DNA of 46,852 bases from Deinococcus marmoris DSM 12784 (GCF_000701405.1 NZ_JNIV01000031.1:1-46852); one strand, 5' to 3'. Numbered from the stretch's first letter, positions 18,771-31,234 are shown. Numbers and translations: made by a program. Notes: a model not told the origin generated them from the sequence alone.

Positions 18771-18786
18771 GACTCAATTTTGAGTC
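18771..18786. promoter_or_regulatory. Palindromic operator candidate
   Basis: GACTCAA-TT-TTGAGTC is a perfect 7-bp inverted repeat located between the peroxiredoxin promoter and its start codon. Related GACTGA motifs recur near the tetR promoter (18886-18903). The layout fits binding by the divergent TetR protein, blocking transcription of the peroxiredoxin-thioredoxin operon. Confidence 0.55.
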
Positions 18787-18805
18787 GCATTACTTGCTGC
18801 TTTAA

Positions 18806-18834
18806 AAAATACACCGAGAGACTGTGGTTGTCAA
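18806..18834 (-). promoter_or_regulatory. Sigma-70 promoter of the peroxiredoxin-thioredoxin operon
   Basis: On the minus strand TTGACA (18834-18829), a 17-base spacer and TATTTT (18811-18806) form a near-consensus promoter. The start point would lie near 18799, leaving about 50 bases of leader that include the palindrome at 18771-18786. Confidence 0.75.
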
Positions 18835-18861
18835 GCGTCAGCGGCTCACCCTCTGGCCGAC

Positions 18862-18890
18862 TTGCGAATTGAGCCTGTAGAATTTAGACT
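18862..18890 (+). promoter_or_regulatory. Candidate tetR promoter
   Basis: TTGCGA (18862-18867), a 17-base spacer and TAGACT (18885-18890) form a moderate promoter reading toward the TetR gene. GACTGA-type motifs overlap and follow the -10 box, consistent with autoregulation. Confidence 0.45.
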
Positions 18891-18938
18891 GAGTTGAACG
18901 ACTGAAATTCTTTCCAGTCTCGCGTGGAGGCGCGCCCT

Positions 18939-19520
18939 ATGCTGAAAACCAATCCCAAACGCCAGCGGCTGATCGAGGCCGCCAAGACGCTGTTCTACAC
19001 GCGTGGCGTCGAAACCAGCAGCCTGTCTGAAATTGCCCAGGCCGCCGAGGTGCCGCCGGGCAACGTGTATTACCACTTCAAAACCAAGGACGCGCTGGTG
19101 GAGGCCGTGATCGCCTCGCACGGCACGGACATTCTGGACGGGCTGGCGCGGCTGAATGCGGAGGGTGACCCACGCGCACGGCTGCTGGCCTTCGTGCGCG
19201 GTGGGCTGGCCCACAAGGCAGAGCTGGCCCGTTACGGCTGCCCGTATGGCACCCTCTGCGCCGAGCTGGAAAAGGCCGGGGGCAGCGCCGCCGAGAGCGC
19301 CACCGTCCTGTTTCCGCTGTACCTGCACTGGCTGGAGCGGCAGTTTGCGGCGCTGGGCCGCCCCGACGCCGCCGATCTGGCGCTGGACACGCTGGCCGCC
19401 GTGCAGGGCGCGTATGCCGTGACGCAGGCCACCCGCACGCCGCAGGTGCTGGAACGTCAGGTGGCGCGGCTAGAACGCTGGATCACCGATTTGGACGCGG
19501 GCGAAAGCATCAGCGCATGA
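18939..19520 (+). CDS. TetR-family transcriptional regulator
   Basis: A 193-aa repressor. Residues about 5-50 form the TetR helix-turn-helix: RLIEAAKTLFYTRGVETSSL, then SEIAQAAEVPPGNVYYHF with the usual YYHF recognition helix ending, and KTKDALVEAV. The C-terminal ligand domain contains a YGCPYGTLCAEL segment with two Cys residues, as in TetR proteins of the YcdC/LfrR-like group sometimes linked to thiol or electrophile sensing (inference). The ATG at 18939 follows GGAGG by eight bases and is preferred to a GTG at 18924. It is divergent from the peroxiredoxin operon and overlaps the next gene by four bases. Confidence 0.88.
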   Translation: MLKTNPKRQRLIEAAKTLFYTRGVETSSLSEIAQAAEVPPGNVYYHFKTKDALVEAVIASHGTDILDGLARLNAEGDPRARLLAFVRGGLAHKAELARYGCPYGTLCAELEKAGGSAAESATVLFPLYLHWLERQFAALGRPDAADLALDTLAAVQGAYAVTQATRTPQVLERQVARLERWITDLDAGESISA

Positions 19521-19918
19521 CTTCCGAAATCGCCTACCGCGTGCGCCAGTGGCCGGAGCTCTCGGCGCTGGGAGCGTTGCGGGAAGCTGCCTGGGGTGGG
19601 AAGGATGACGGCCAGTGGTGGCAACCCGTCCTTGAGCGCAGTCTGACCTGGGTCACGGCTTTCGACGGCGAGACTTTAGTGGGCTTCGTCAATATCGCCT
19701 GGGACGGGGGCGTTCACGCCTTCCTGCTGGACACCACCGTTCACCCGGACTGGGGACGGCGCGGCATCGGCACGGAGCTGGTGCGGCGGGCAGAGGCGGC
19801 GGCGCGCGAATACGGCGGACTGGAATGGCTGCATGTGGACTACGAGCCGCATCTGACCGGCTTTTACGAGGGTTGTGGTTTCGCTTCCACACCCGCAGGA
19901 CTCCTGAAACTGAATTGA
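19517..19918 (+). CDS. GNAT-family N-acetyltransferase
   Basis: A 133-aa GNAT acetyltransferase, which transfers an acetyl group from acetyl-CoA to an amine. The acetyl-CoA site is the V-HPDWGRRGIGTELVRRA segment (motif A, R/Q-x-x-G-x-G/A), and the FYEGCGF ending is motif B. The small size suggests a small-molecule substrate, but it cannot be identified. Its ATG overlaps the TetR stop (ATGA), so the two genes are translationally coupled. Confidence 0.85.
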   Translation: MTSEIAYRVRQWPELSALGALREAAWGGKDDGQWWQPVLERSLTWVTAFDGETLVGFVNIAWDGGVHAFLLDTTVHPDWGRRGIGTELVRRAEAAAREYGGLEWLHVDYEPHLTGFYEGCGFASTPAGLLKLN

Positions 19919-19948
19919 CCCTTCCCCTTTCTCCCGTTCCCGCCCGGC

Positions 19949-19954
19949 TATCAT
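19949..19954 (+). promoter_or_regulatory. Candidate -10 box of menG
   Basis: TATCAT, five of six consensus bases, ends seven bases before the ATG at 19962. The spacing fits a leaderless transcript; no ribosome binding site is seen. No good -35 box lies at the expected distance. Confidence 0.4.
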
Positions 19955-19961
19955 CCTCGGC

Positions 19962-20690
19962 ATGACCGCTGCGCCGAAAAAACCCTCCGTGGGTGACAGA
20001 CAGGACAAGGGCGGCGACGTGCAGGCCATGTTCGCCGACATCGCCCCGCGCTATGACCTGCTCAACCGCGTTCTCAGTCTGGGCGTGGACCGGGGCTGGC
20101 GGCGCGAGGCCACGCGTGAGGCGCTGGCGTTTGCCCCCGCCCGCGTGCTGGACGTGGCGACGGGCACGGCGGACTTCGCGCTGGAACTCAAACGCCGCGC
20201 GCCGGAATCGGAAGTGATCGGCAGCGATTTTGTGCCGCAGATGCTGGAGATCGGGCGGACCAAGGCGGCTTCCAGACACCTCGATATCCGCCTGGAGGAA
20301 GGCGACGCCCTGAATCTGCCTTACCCGGACGGCAGTTTCGACAGCGTGACCTGCGCCTTTGGGTTCCGCAATTTTGCCGACTATGCGCGCGGCCTCTCGG
20401 AATTCTGGCGGGTGCTGGCTCCGGGCGGACGGGCCGTGATTCTGGAGTTTCCACCGCCCCGCGCCGGGCTGTTCGGCAGTATTTTCCGCTTTTACTTTCA
20501 GCATGTGCTGCCGCGCATCGGCGGCCTGATCAGCGGCAACGCGGGCGCGTACACCTACCTGCCCGAGAGCGTGCTGGCCTTTCCGCCGCCCGAACGGCTG
20601 GCCGATCTGATGCGCGCTACGGGCTTCCGCACGCGCTACCGCCTGCTGTCCTTTGGCATTGCGGCGATTCATGTGGGCGACAAACTGTAG
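19962..20690 (+). CDS. menG: Demethylmenaquinone methyltransferase
   Basis: A 242-aa SAM-dependent methyltransferase of the UbiE/MenG family, which performs the last C-methylation of menaquinone (or ubiquinone). Motifs: MFADIAPRYDLLNRVLSLGVD near the N terminus (UbiE signature 1), VLDVATGTADFALEL (SAM motif I), IGSDFVPQMLEI, and FGFRNFADYARGLSEFWRVLAPGGR (signature 2). The ending IAAIHVGDKL is typical. As Deinococcus respires with menaquinone, MenG is the likely role. Together with the UbiA-type prenyltransferase at 32384 it marks quinone synthesis in this region. Confidence 0.92.
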   Translation: MTAAPKKPSVGDRQDKGGDVQAMFADIAPRYDLLNRVLSLGVDRGWRREATREALAFAPARVLDVATGTADFALELKRRAPESEVIGSDFVPQMLEIGRTKAASRHLDIRLEEGDALNLPYPDGSFDSVTCAFGFRNFADYARGLSEFWRVLAPGGRAVILEFPPPRAGLFGSIFRFYFQHVLPRIGGLISGNAGAYTYLPESVLAFPPPERLADLMRATGFRTRYRLLSFGIAAIHVGDKL

Positions 20691-20780
20691 GCCAGGCGTG
20701 GCGGGATCGGTGCCTCCACACCCCCGACGGGCAGGGTTCTTCACACGCCCTTAACCTGGCACGGTCTATGGTGACAGGCA

Positions 20781-21722
20781 ATGATCGAGCAATCGCCAGA
20801 ATCAGTGTCCAGGCCCTCTCCCCTGCTGCGGCGCTGGCTGCTGGGCGCGGCTCTGCTTGGGCTGGCGGTCACCCCGGCTGGGGCCACTTCGACACAGACC
20901 TACACGGTGAAAAGCGGTGACACGTTGTTCGGGGTGGCCCAGAAGGCGGGCACCTCGGTTCCGGCACTGCTGAAACTCAACGGTCTGAGCGGAACGTCGC
21001 TGCGGCCAGGGCAGGTACTGAAATTACGTCCGGCCTCAAGTGCGCCCGTGCAGCCGATCCAGAAAGCAGTGGCCCCGAAGCTGCCGCCCCTGCCGCCCGC
21101 CACACCGCGCCCCGATCAGGCGAAGGTCAAAGGTCCGTCGAAATGGCAGACGCCGCCCCCGGCCACCATGACCAGTTTTATCGGCTGGGCACTGCCTGGC
21201 ACGGATTCTCCATTCGGGAACGAGCTGCCGGTCAGGACCTACCTGCCGGGCCTGGGCTTCAGCATGCAGACGCACAACAACTGCGGCCCCAGCGCGCTGT
21301 CCTCGGTGCTGGGTTTTTACAAGGTGCAGATCGGTCAGAACGTCATCCAGCGCACCGCGCGCCCGGACGGCGGCTACATGCAGATCAGCGCCATCGCCCC
21401 GGAGCTGAGCAAATTCAAGCTCCGCACATTGACGGTACGCGGCGGGCATATCTCACAGATCAAGCGGCTGCTGGCGCTGGGCATTCCGGTGATCGTGCTG
21501 CAATGGTACGAACGCCCCGGCGAGGTGCCGCACTTCCGCGTGGTGCGCGGCTACGACGATCAGGCCGGGCTGGTCTGGGTCAGCGACAGCATGGTAGGAC
21601 CGCTGGCCTACCTGAGCTACCACAGCTTCGACGCCCTGTGGAACACCCAGTCGCGGCAGATGTTCCCCGTCTACCCGGAGGGGTATGACAAGCTGGTGCG
21701 GCGGCTGGTGGGCCAGGGCTGA
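20781..21722 (+). CDS. LysM-containing secreted protein with C39-like peptidase domain
   Basis: A 313-aa exported protein. The signal peptide is at residues 1-36 (hydrophobic WLLGAALLGLAVTPAGA). A LysM peptidoglycan-binding domain follows at about 40-84 (YTVKSGDTLFGVAQKAGTS; LNGLSGTSLRPGQVLKL). After a Pro-rich linker, residues 150-305 resemble a C39-like papain-fold peptidase: Cys168 in HNNCGPSALSSVLGFY, His251 in VPHFRVVRGYDD, and an Asp in LVWVSDSM. It probably acts at the cell wall, cutting peptides or peptidoglycan crosslinks. The substrate is unknown. A MITE-like element lies downstream. Confidence 0.85.
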   Translation: MIEQSPESVSRPSPLLRRWLLGAALLGLAVTPAGATSTQTYTVKSGDTLFGVAQKAGTSVPALLKLNGLSGTSLRPGQVLKLRPASSAPVQPIQKAVAPKLPPLPPATPRPDQAKVKGPSKWQTPPPATMTSFIGWALPGTDSPFGNELPVRTYLPGLGFSMQTHNNCGPSALSSVLGFYKVQIGQNVIQRTARPDGGYMQISAIAPELSKFKLRTLTVRGGHISQIKRLLALGIPVIVLQWYERPGEVPHFRVVRGYDDQAGLVWVSDSMVGPLAYLSYHSFDALWNTQSRQMFPVYPEGYDKLVRRLVGQG

Positions 21723-21786
21723 GCAGCCGCAACCACAGTTCTCTACCTCAGATCATCAGCCCGCCAGCTCCTCCTGCCCTGTTCAT

Positions 21787-21956
21787 GGACCTAGAACTTA
21801 CGCGAAATGCGGAAAAGATTGGGGCTATGTTGGCCGAAAATTGGCCCTGGGATGCCGCTTCGTCTGACCCCCTCCCCAACCCTCCCCCATAAAGAGGGAG
21901 GGAGAAAAGATCGTGTTTATCGGTCTGCCGAGTGGTATCGCGTAAGTCCTGGGACC
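21787..21956. mobile_element. MITE-like element C
   Basis: A 170-bp segment with 19-bp terminal inverted repeats matching at 16 positions (21787-21805 and 21938-21956), sharing the core ACTTACGCGA/TCGCGTAAGT. TTCA occurs on both sides (21782-21785 and 21957-21960), a possible 4-bp target duplication. The right copy contains the SDR stop codon. The interior has a GGGAGGG/CCCTCCC hairpin. No coding capacity is seen, so a non-autonomous element mobilised from elsewhere is likely. Confidence 0.65.
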
Positions 21957-21957
21957 T

Positions 21958-23079
21958 TCAGAGGGCGAACGGCACCCCGGTCAGTTCCTCGGAAGCCTTC
22001 CACAACTGCCGGGCGGTCTCGGCGTCGTGCGAGCGGGCGTTGGACTCCACGCGCTGCGGGTGGCCCGCGATCTCGGCCAGCCCGGACGGCCCGAAGAACT
22101 CGCCGCCCTCTACCCCCGGCGCTGTCGCCGCGTACATGCTGGGCAGCGCGCCCATTTCCTGCGTCTGGGCCAGTTTGCCCATCAGGCCGTCGTTGCCGCC
22201 CTCACCCTGCAAACCCGTGGCCGCGTAGCCGGGATGGGCTGCCACCGCCACCGTGGATTTCCCCGCCGCCTGCAACCGGCGCTGCAACTCGTAGGTGAAC
22301 AGCAGATTGGCGAGCTTGCTCTGGCCGTAAGCGGGCATGGGTTTGTAGTCGCGCTCTTTCCAGTTCAGGTCATCAAAATCGATCTTCCCAAAGCGGTGTG
22401 CGATGCTACTCAGGTTGACCACCCGCGCGTCAGGGGTAGCGTTCAGCACGTCAATCAACTGCGCGGTCAGGGCAAAGTGGCCCAGGTGGTTGACGCCGAA
22501 CTGCGTCTCGAAGCCCTGCGTGGTCTCGCCCTGCGGCGGCACCATGATGCCCGCGTTGTTGATCAGCAGATCCAGGCGCTCGAACCTGCCCTTGAAGTCG
22601 TCTGCAAAAGCCCGCACCGACTCCAGATCGCCCAGGTCCAGGGACATGGGGATCACCTTGCCACGCGGACCTGTCGCCAGAATACGGGTGGCGGCCTGTT
22701 CCGCCTTTGCGGCGTTGCGGCAGGCCATGACCACGGTTGCGCCGTGCTGGGCCAGCGCGCGGGCCGTTTCGTAGCCCAGTCCGCTGTTGGCCCCAGTGAC
22801 GATGGCAACCTTGCCACTCTGATCGGACATGTCGGTCTCGGACCAGTCACTGTGTTTGCGGCCACGGGCGAAATAGGCCAGTGGTCCGATGAAGTTGAGG
22901 AACAGGGCTGCGCGCCAGCCCGCCCGCGTGCCGTTGAGCTGATCCGGCTGACGGCGGCTCAGGTCCAGCCACGCAGCGGCAAATAGCCCTGCCTGCACAG
23001 TTCCGGCGGCGACGATGGCGGTTTTCTGGAGCGCGCTGAGGTTGTTCCAGCGGCGAATAGACCTGTGCTGTATTTGCAT
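21958..23079 (-). CDS. Membrane-anchored short-chain dehydrogenase/reductase
   Basis: A 373-aa protein with two parts. Residues 1-83 carry two hydrophobic helices; the second (RAGWRAALFLNFIGPLAYFARGRK) resembles a PLDc_N-type membrane segment. Residues 84-373 are an SDR of the retinol-dehydrogenase/WWOX-like group: TGANSGLGYETA (NADP-binding TGxxxGxG), INNAGIM, Ser in VVNLSSIAHRFG, and YGQSK with catalytic Tyr and Lys. It should reduce or oxidise a hydrophobic alcohol or ketone at the membrane. AGGAG lies six bases before the ATG at 23079, so the membrane part belongs to the protein; the internal ATG at 22830 has no SD. The stop codon lies at the edge of MITE-like element C. Confidence 0.85.
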   Translation of the reverse strand: MQIQHRSIRRWNNLSALQKTAIVAAGTVQAGLFAAAWLDLSRRQPDQLNGTRAGWRAALFLNFIGPLAYFARGRKHSDWSETDMSDQSGKVAIVTGANSGLGYETARALAQHGATVVMACRNAAKAEQAATRILATGPRGKVIPMSLDLGDLESVRAFADDFKGRFERLDLLINNAGIMVPPQGETTQGFETQFGVNHLGHFALTAQLIDVLNATPDARVVNLSSIAHRFGKIDFDDLNWKERDYKPMPAYGQSKLANLLFTYELQRRLQAAGKSTVAVAAHPGYAATGLQGEGGNDGLMGKLAQTQEMGALPSMYAATAPGVEGGEFFGPSGLAEIAGHPQRVESNARSHDAETARQLWKASEELTGVPFAL

Positions 23080-23282
23080 GTGAATCTCCTGTCTGGAGCG
23101 AGCGTAGAGCGCGGCGCGCCGCCCGAAGGTAACGGGCAGGAGGGTTGGGCCTGCCGAAGCTCCAGCTTTGTCCCCGAAGAGAGGTCGAGTTCTGGGCAAC
23201 TGAGTTCTGGGCAATAGCTACAAGCTCCAAATCTCCCGCCCAGAAGCGTGCCAGCCGCTCTCACCCTTCAGCCTCTCTTAAA

Positions 23283-23303
23283 CTTGAGTGTATAGCACTC
23301 AAG
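23283..23303. promoter_or_regulatory. HspR operator (HAIR element)
   Basis: CTTGAGT-N7-ACTCAAG is an exact match to the HspR-associated inverted repeat. HspR, together with DnaK, represses heat-shock operons in actinobacteria and Deinococcus. The element ends four bases before the -35 box of the dnaK promoter, so bound HspR would block RNA polymerase. The hspR gene itself is not in this window. Confidence 0.88.
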
Positions 23304-23307
23304 TCTA

Positions 23308-23336
23308 TTGACTCTGATCAACTGTAGCGTTATGCT
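23308..23336 (+). promoter_or_regulatory. dnaK promoter
   Basis: TTGACT (23308-23313), a 17-base spacer and TATGCT (23331-23336) form a good sigma-70 promoter directly next to the HAIR operator. The leader before the dnaK ATG would be about 70 bases. Confidence 0.75.
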
Positions 23337-23414
23337 GTTGGAAGTTTCAGAACTGTTGCCCCTGCGGCGGCAGAAACCCACCTTTTACAACTACACATTC
23401 AAGGAGTCAAACAC

Positions 23415-25316
<1,902 letters not shown>

Positions 25317-25324
25317 GGCAAAAG

Positions 25325-25458
25325 AAACCCCTCAGTCTGCTTCGCAGCCAGCTCCCCTCAAAAGGGAGCCAAGAAGCACAGAAGATAGGACGACGCAGGA
25401 ATCTCCTTGCCTCCCTTCTAAGGGGAGGTCCCCCGGAGGGGGGGAGGGGTTAAACCGC
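25325..25458. repeat. Long imperfect palindromic intergenic repeat, copy 2
   Basis: Related to 351-487 but in the opposite orientation; both share the ends around AGGGGTTAAACCGC and the inner blocks CAGTCTGCTTCGCAGCCAGC and CTCCCCTCAAAAGGGAG. The two halves can pair with each other into a long hairpin. It begins 8 bases after the dnaK stop and lies inside the dnaK-grpE-dnaJ cluster, where the folded RNA could reduce read-through or protect the dnaK message; this effect is inferred. Confidence 0.75.
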
Positions 25459-25574
25459 AAACGCCCCCCAACGCCCTTCCGAATGACCACACCAAACAAC
25501 CCACTGGGAGAGGACGGCTAAGACAGCTCCTCTCCCTTATCCTTAAACCGATGTTCAGAAAACGAGGTTCCAAG

Positions 25575-26246
25575 ATGACAGACGACAAGACCAAAAACGG
25601 CGCAGCCCCGGACGCCGAGGCCGAAGCCACCGAGAACCTGAAGTTCACTCCCGCCCGTGACGGCGAGAAGACCATCGACGCGGACGGCGACATCATCGAC
25701 GCCGAACTGCTGAGCGACGAAGACGGTGAGGAAACCGACTTCGCGGGCTTCCCCGGCATGGACGAGGGCATGATGGCCCAGGTCCAGGAAATGATGGGCA
25801 AGCTGGAGCGCGTGGAAGTGCTGGAAAAGGAAAACGCCGATCTGAAATTCAAGCTGGGCCGGCTGGCTGCCGACTTCGACGGCTACCGCACCCGCACCAC
25901 GCAGGATCTCGACGCTGCCGAGGGCCAGGGCATCGCCAAGGCTGCCGAGCAACTGATGCCCGTCTACGACGATCTGGAACGCGCCGTGACGATGGGATCG
26001 GAAGACCCCGCCAAGCTGATTCCGGGCGTCAAGGCCGTGCAGACCAAGGTGCTGACAATCTTCTCCAAGCTAGGTCTGGAAATGACTGGCCAGGAAGGCG
26101 AACATTTTGACCCTCAGTGGCACGAAGCGCTCCAGGCCGTCCCCGGCGACGAGGATGACAGGATCGTGCAGGTCTTTCAGGCGGGCTTCCGCATGGGCGA
26201 CAAGCTGGTGCGCCCGGCGCGCGTCGTCGTGAGCCGCAAGGGTTGA
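25575..26246 (+). CDS. grpE: Nucleotide exchange factor GrpE
   Basis: A 223-aa GrpE. Residues 1-75 are acidic and likely disordered, a coiled coil follows ([30 protein letters not shown]), then the dimer region [20 protein letters not shown] and the beta-wing with the family signature ([40 protein letters not shown]). It releases ADP from DnaK. I chose the ATG at 25575 (MTDDKTKNG) because GAGG lies seven bases upstream; an ATG at 25551 is also in frame. The next gene starts four bases after the stop. Confidence 0.95.
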   Translation: MTDDKTKNGAAPDAEAEATENLKFTPARDGEKTIDADGDIIDAELLSDEDGEETDFAGFPGMDEGMMAQVQEMMGKLERVEVLEKENADLKFKLGRLAADFDGYRTRTTQDLDAAEGQGIAKAAEQLMPVYDDLERAVTMGSEDPAKLIPGVKAVQTKVLTIFSKLGLEMTGQEGEHFDPQWHEALQAVPGDEDDRIVQVFQAGFRMGDKLVRPARVVVSRKG

Positions 26247-26250
26247 GCGC

Positions 26251-26463
26251 GTGACCTCCTCCGATCCCCTCCACGGCGTCACCCTCCAACTTATGCTGGA
26301 GCGCCTGCACGATGCCTACGGCTGGGAGGAGCTGGCCCACCGCGTACCGATCAACTGCTTTAGTTCCAATCCCAGCATCCAGAGCAGCCTGAAATTCCTG
26401 CGCCGCACACCCTGGGCGCGGGCGAAGGTGGAAGGGCTGTATCTGGAGCTGGTGAGTGTTTAA
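26251..26463 (+). CDS. VF530 family DNA-binding protein
   Basis: A 70-aa protein that is one VF530 (DUF2132) domain: [30 protein letters not shown], then [22 protein letters not shown] and the ending GLYLEL. The family was named from a Vibrio fischeri protein with a DNA-binding-like fold; its function is not established. A GTG start at 26251 lies four bases after the grpE stop, so it is translated from the heat-shock transcript. Its place between grpE and dnaJ is notable. Confidence 0.88.
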   Translation: MTSSDPLHGVTLQLMLERLHDAYGWEELAHRVPINCFSSNPSIQSSLKFLRRTPWARAKVEGLYLELVSV

Positions 26464-26537
26464 GGGTCTGAGCAATCCTTTTCACCCTCCCTCTAAGCCT
26501 TGAATCTTTCAATACGTTCCGCTGTCAAGGAGGCGCA

Positions 26538-27479
26538 ATGGCGTACAAAGACTATTACGACGTGCTGGGCGTCTCCCGTGGGGCGTCCGATGCAGATATC
26601 AAGGCGGCCTACCGCAAGGGGGCCAAGCAGTATCACCCCGACAAGAACGCGGGAGACGAGAAATCTGCGGATCGTTTCAAGGAAATCGGTGAAGCGTATG
26701 CCGTGCTGAGTGACCCCGAGAAACGCAAGGTCTATGACCAGTTCGGCCACACCGGGCAGGTGCCGCCGGGCTACGGCGAGAGCGGCGGCTTTCCCGGCGG
26801 CGGCAATTTTCAGGGCGGCGACTTCGCCGGATTCGATCCGGGACAGTTCAGCGATTTCTTCCAGGGCCTGTTCGGTCAGGCAGCGCGGGGCCGGGGCAAT
26901 GCCGGGGGCATGGGCGGCGGTATGCCCGGCGGGCAGCAGGTCAATCTTGAAGACCTGCTGGGGGGCCTAGGCGGCGCAGGGCAACAACGGAGATTCGTGC
27001 AGAACGTGGAAGGTGAGTTGCAGGTCACCCTGGCAGAGGCTTTCAGTGGCAGCGACGAGGTGATCAACGTGGACGGCAAGCGCCTGAGCCTGCGTGTTCC
27101 GGCGGGCACCCGCGACGGCGCACGTCTGCGGTTGGCCGGACAGGGACCGGGTGGGGGCGACGTATTGCTCACGATCCGCGTGCTGGAAGACGCCCGTTTC
27201 GAGCTGGAGGGCGATCACCTGACCACGGTTGCCGACGTGCCTGCCCCGGTGGCTGCCCTGGGCGGCGACATCAGCGTGCAGACCCTGGGCGGGCGTGGGG
27301 GCTTGAGTGTTCCCCCCGGCAGCAGCGGGGGCCGCCGCATGAGGCTGCGCGGTCAGGGCTGGCCCAGGAAAGACGGCACGCGCGGCGATCTGTACGTGCG
27401 CCTGAACGTGACGGTGCCTGCCGCCCCCAGCGACGAGGAAAAAGAGTTGTACCACAAGCTGCGGGAATTGCAGAAATAG
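26538..27479 (+). CDS. dnaJ: DnaJ-type co-chaperone lacking the zinc-finger domain (CbpA-like)
   Basis: A 313-aa class II J-protein. The J domain (about 4-70) has the HPDK motif in AKQYHPDKNAG. A Gly/Phe/Gln-rich region runs to about residue 150 (GGNFQGGDFAGFDPG). Then come two beta-barrel substrate-binding domains (GELQVTLAEAFSGSDEVINV; RLRLAGQGPGGGDVLLTIRV). The four CxxCxGxG zinc motifs of canonical DnaJ are absent. It delivers substrates to DnaK and stimulates its ATPase. AAGGAGG stands before the ATG. A terminator closes the cluster. Confidence 0.92.
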   Translation: MAYKDYYDVLGVSRGASDADIKAAYRKGAKQYHPDKNAGDEKSADRFKEIGEAYAVLSDPEKRKVYDQFGHTGQVPPGYGESGGFPGGGNFQGGDFAGFDPGQFSDFFQGLFGQAARGRGNAGGMGGGMPGGQQVNLEDLLGGLGGAGQQRRFVQNVEGELQVTLAEAFSGSDEVINVDGKRLSLRVPAGTRDGARLRLAGQGPGGGDVLLTIRVLEDARFELEGDHLTTVADVPAPVAALGGDISVQTLGGRGGLSVPPGSSGGRRMRLRGQGWPRKDGTRGDLYVRLNVTVPAAPSDEEKELYHKLRELQK

Positions 27480-27506
27480 CACCAGATGAGCATCCAGGTG
27501 CAAACC

Positions 27507-27545
27507 CCCTTCGCCCAGCCAGGCGAAGGGAATTTTGACTTTTGG
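27507..27545 (+). terminator. Rho-independent terminator after dnaJ
   Basis: CCCTTCGCC (27507-27515), the loop CAGCCA and GGCGAAGGG (27522-27530) are followed by AATTTTGACTTTT. It ends the dnaK-grpE-dnaJ cluster and lies near the end of the convergent acyltransferase gene. Confidence 0.85.
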
Positions 27546-27571
27546 CCGCGCCAGAGCAGATGTCCCAGGAA

Positions 27572-28744
27572 CTACGCGAGCTTGCTTTCGGATTGATCCG
27601 GTGCGGGTTTACGCCGTGGGCTGGGCCGCAGCAGCTTTCTGAAGGGTTCCTCAATGAGCAGATACAGCGCCGTGGCCACCGCCAGAATGAGCGCTATGTA
27701 CACGGCGACGATGCCCAGGCGCAGCAGCAAGCCCGACTCGGCAAAGCGTTCGGCAGGCAGCAGCTTGACCAGCACCATCTTGAGCAGCAGGTGGGACATG
27801 TACATCGAGTAGGAAATGCGTCCACCGAAATCGGCCAGCGAGGTAGACAGGGCGCGGGCCAGCCAGCCCCGGCTGTAGGCCAGACCCAGAATGAACGGGG
27901 TCATGAACAGCAGGGTCCAGTAGGCTCCGGTGCCCATGGCCGTGAGTGCTGTGGCGCTTGCCACCGCCAGCAGGCCCAGCACAGGCGTCAGCAGACCCCA
28001 GTTCCACGACGCGCCGAAACGGTTGCGCCACAGCCAGCACATCATGGCCCCAGCCACAAAGCTGCCCGTGACCCGCAGCAGAGAATTGTGGTCGAAAGGA
28101 CTGACGACGCTCAGACCGCTGGTGAGAATCAAACTGATACTGACGACGATGGCGGCCCCGGCAATGCCCACCGCCGTGCTGGAAGTCCTGACCCGGTGAT
28201 AGAGCAGGGCCACCAGCGGAAAACACAGGTAGGCGAACCATTCAGCGCTGACGCTCCAGGCCACGAAGTTCCAGGTGGCGTCGGCGCTGTTTCCCCAGGC
28301 CTGAACCATCAACAGGCTGGCCACAAAGCCGCCGGGGGTGTATAGCCCCTCCGTGGCCAGATCCATGTTCAGCCGGTTGGCAACGGTCACGATGCCCAGT
28401 GCGCCCAGGAGGCAGGCCACGACCACCGGATAGATCCGCGCGATTCTGGCCCGCAGAAAGTGGATGTAGGTGGGGCCGTTCCATTGCCGGAACTGATCGA
28501 CCCGGAAGTGATCGACATAGTTGAGGGTGATCACGAAACCCGACAGCACCAAAAACAGTTCGACGCCCATGTTGCCTGCCTGGGCGAACGCTCGCAGGGG
28601 TTCGAGGACCGGGAAGAGCAGCACGAATTTATCGAAGTAGTGATGGAAGACCACCCACAGGGCGGCAATCGCCCGTAGCCCGGTCAGGGCACGGAGCAGC
28701 GGCACGCTTACAGGTTCGGTCACTCTTGAGAGTGTAAACGGCAC
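27572..28744 (-). CDS. Acyltransferase family 3 integral membrane protein (OafA-like)
   Basis: A 390-aa membrane protein of the acyltransferase-3 (OafA/NolL) family, which adds acetyl or other acyl groups to exported sugars. The first block [21 protein letters not shown] has the conserved RAIA and HH-type motif. The next, [20 protein letters not shown], is the family F-F-x-LSGF signature. The [11 protein letters not shown] block and about ten hydrophobic segments follow, and the [13 protein letters not shown] segment is also typical. The protein ends with a basic cytoplasmic tail. It probably modifies a surface polysaccharide; the substrate is unknown. Confidence 0.9.
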   Translation of the reverse strand: MPFTLSRVTEPVSVPLLRALTGLRAIAALWVVFHHYFDKFVLLFPVLEPLRAFAQAGNMGVELFLVLSGFVITLNYVDHFRVDQFRQWNGPTYIHFLRARIARIYPVVVACLLGALGIVTVANRLNMDLATEGLYTPGGFVASLLMVQAWGNSADATWNFVAWSVSAEWFAYLCFPLVALLYHRVRTSSTAVGIAGAAIVVSISLILTSGLSVVSPFDHNSLLRVTGSFVAGAMMCWLWRNRFGASWNWGLLTPVLGLLAVASATALTAMGTGAYWTLLFMTPFILGLAYSRGWLARALSTSLADFGGRISYSMYMSHLLLKMVLVKLLPAERFAESGLLLRLGIVAVYIALILAVATALYLLIEEPFRKLLRPSPRRKPAPDQSESKLA

Positions 28745-28796
28745 GTCACAGAACAGGATGAAGAATCAGGACGTCCGTGAACCGTCTCCAGGTGCG

Positions 28797-30467
<1,671 letters not shown>

Positions 30468-30537
30468 GCCCGGCAGTGTAGCGGTCAGGCGTGAGGGTCT
30501 GGAGAATAGGAGGCTGAAAGGTTCTGGTAAAGCGGGA

Positions 30538-31215
<678 letters not shown>

Positions 31216-31234
31216 GCCGCCAGTCTAGGGAGCG

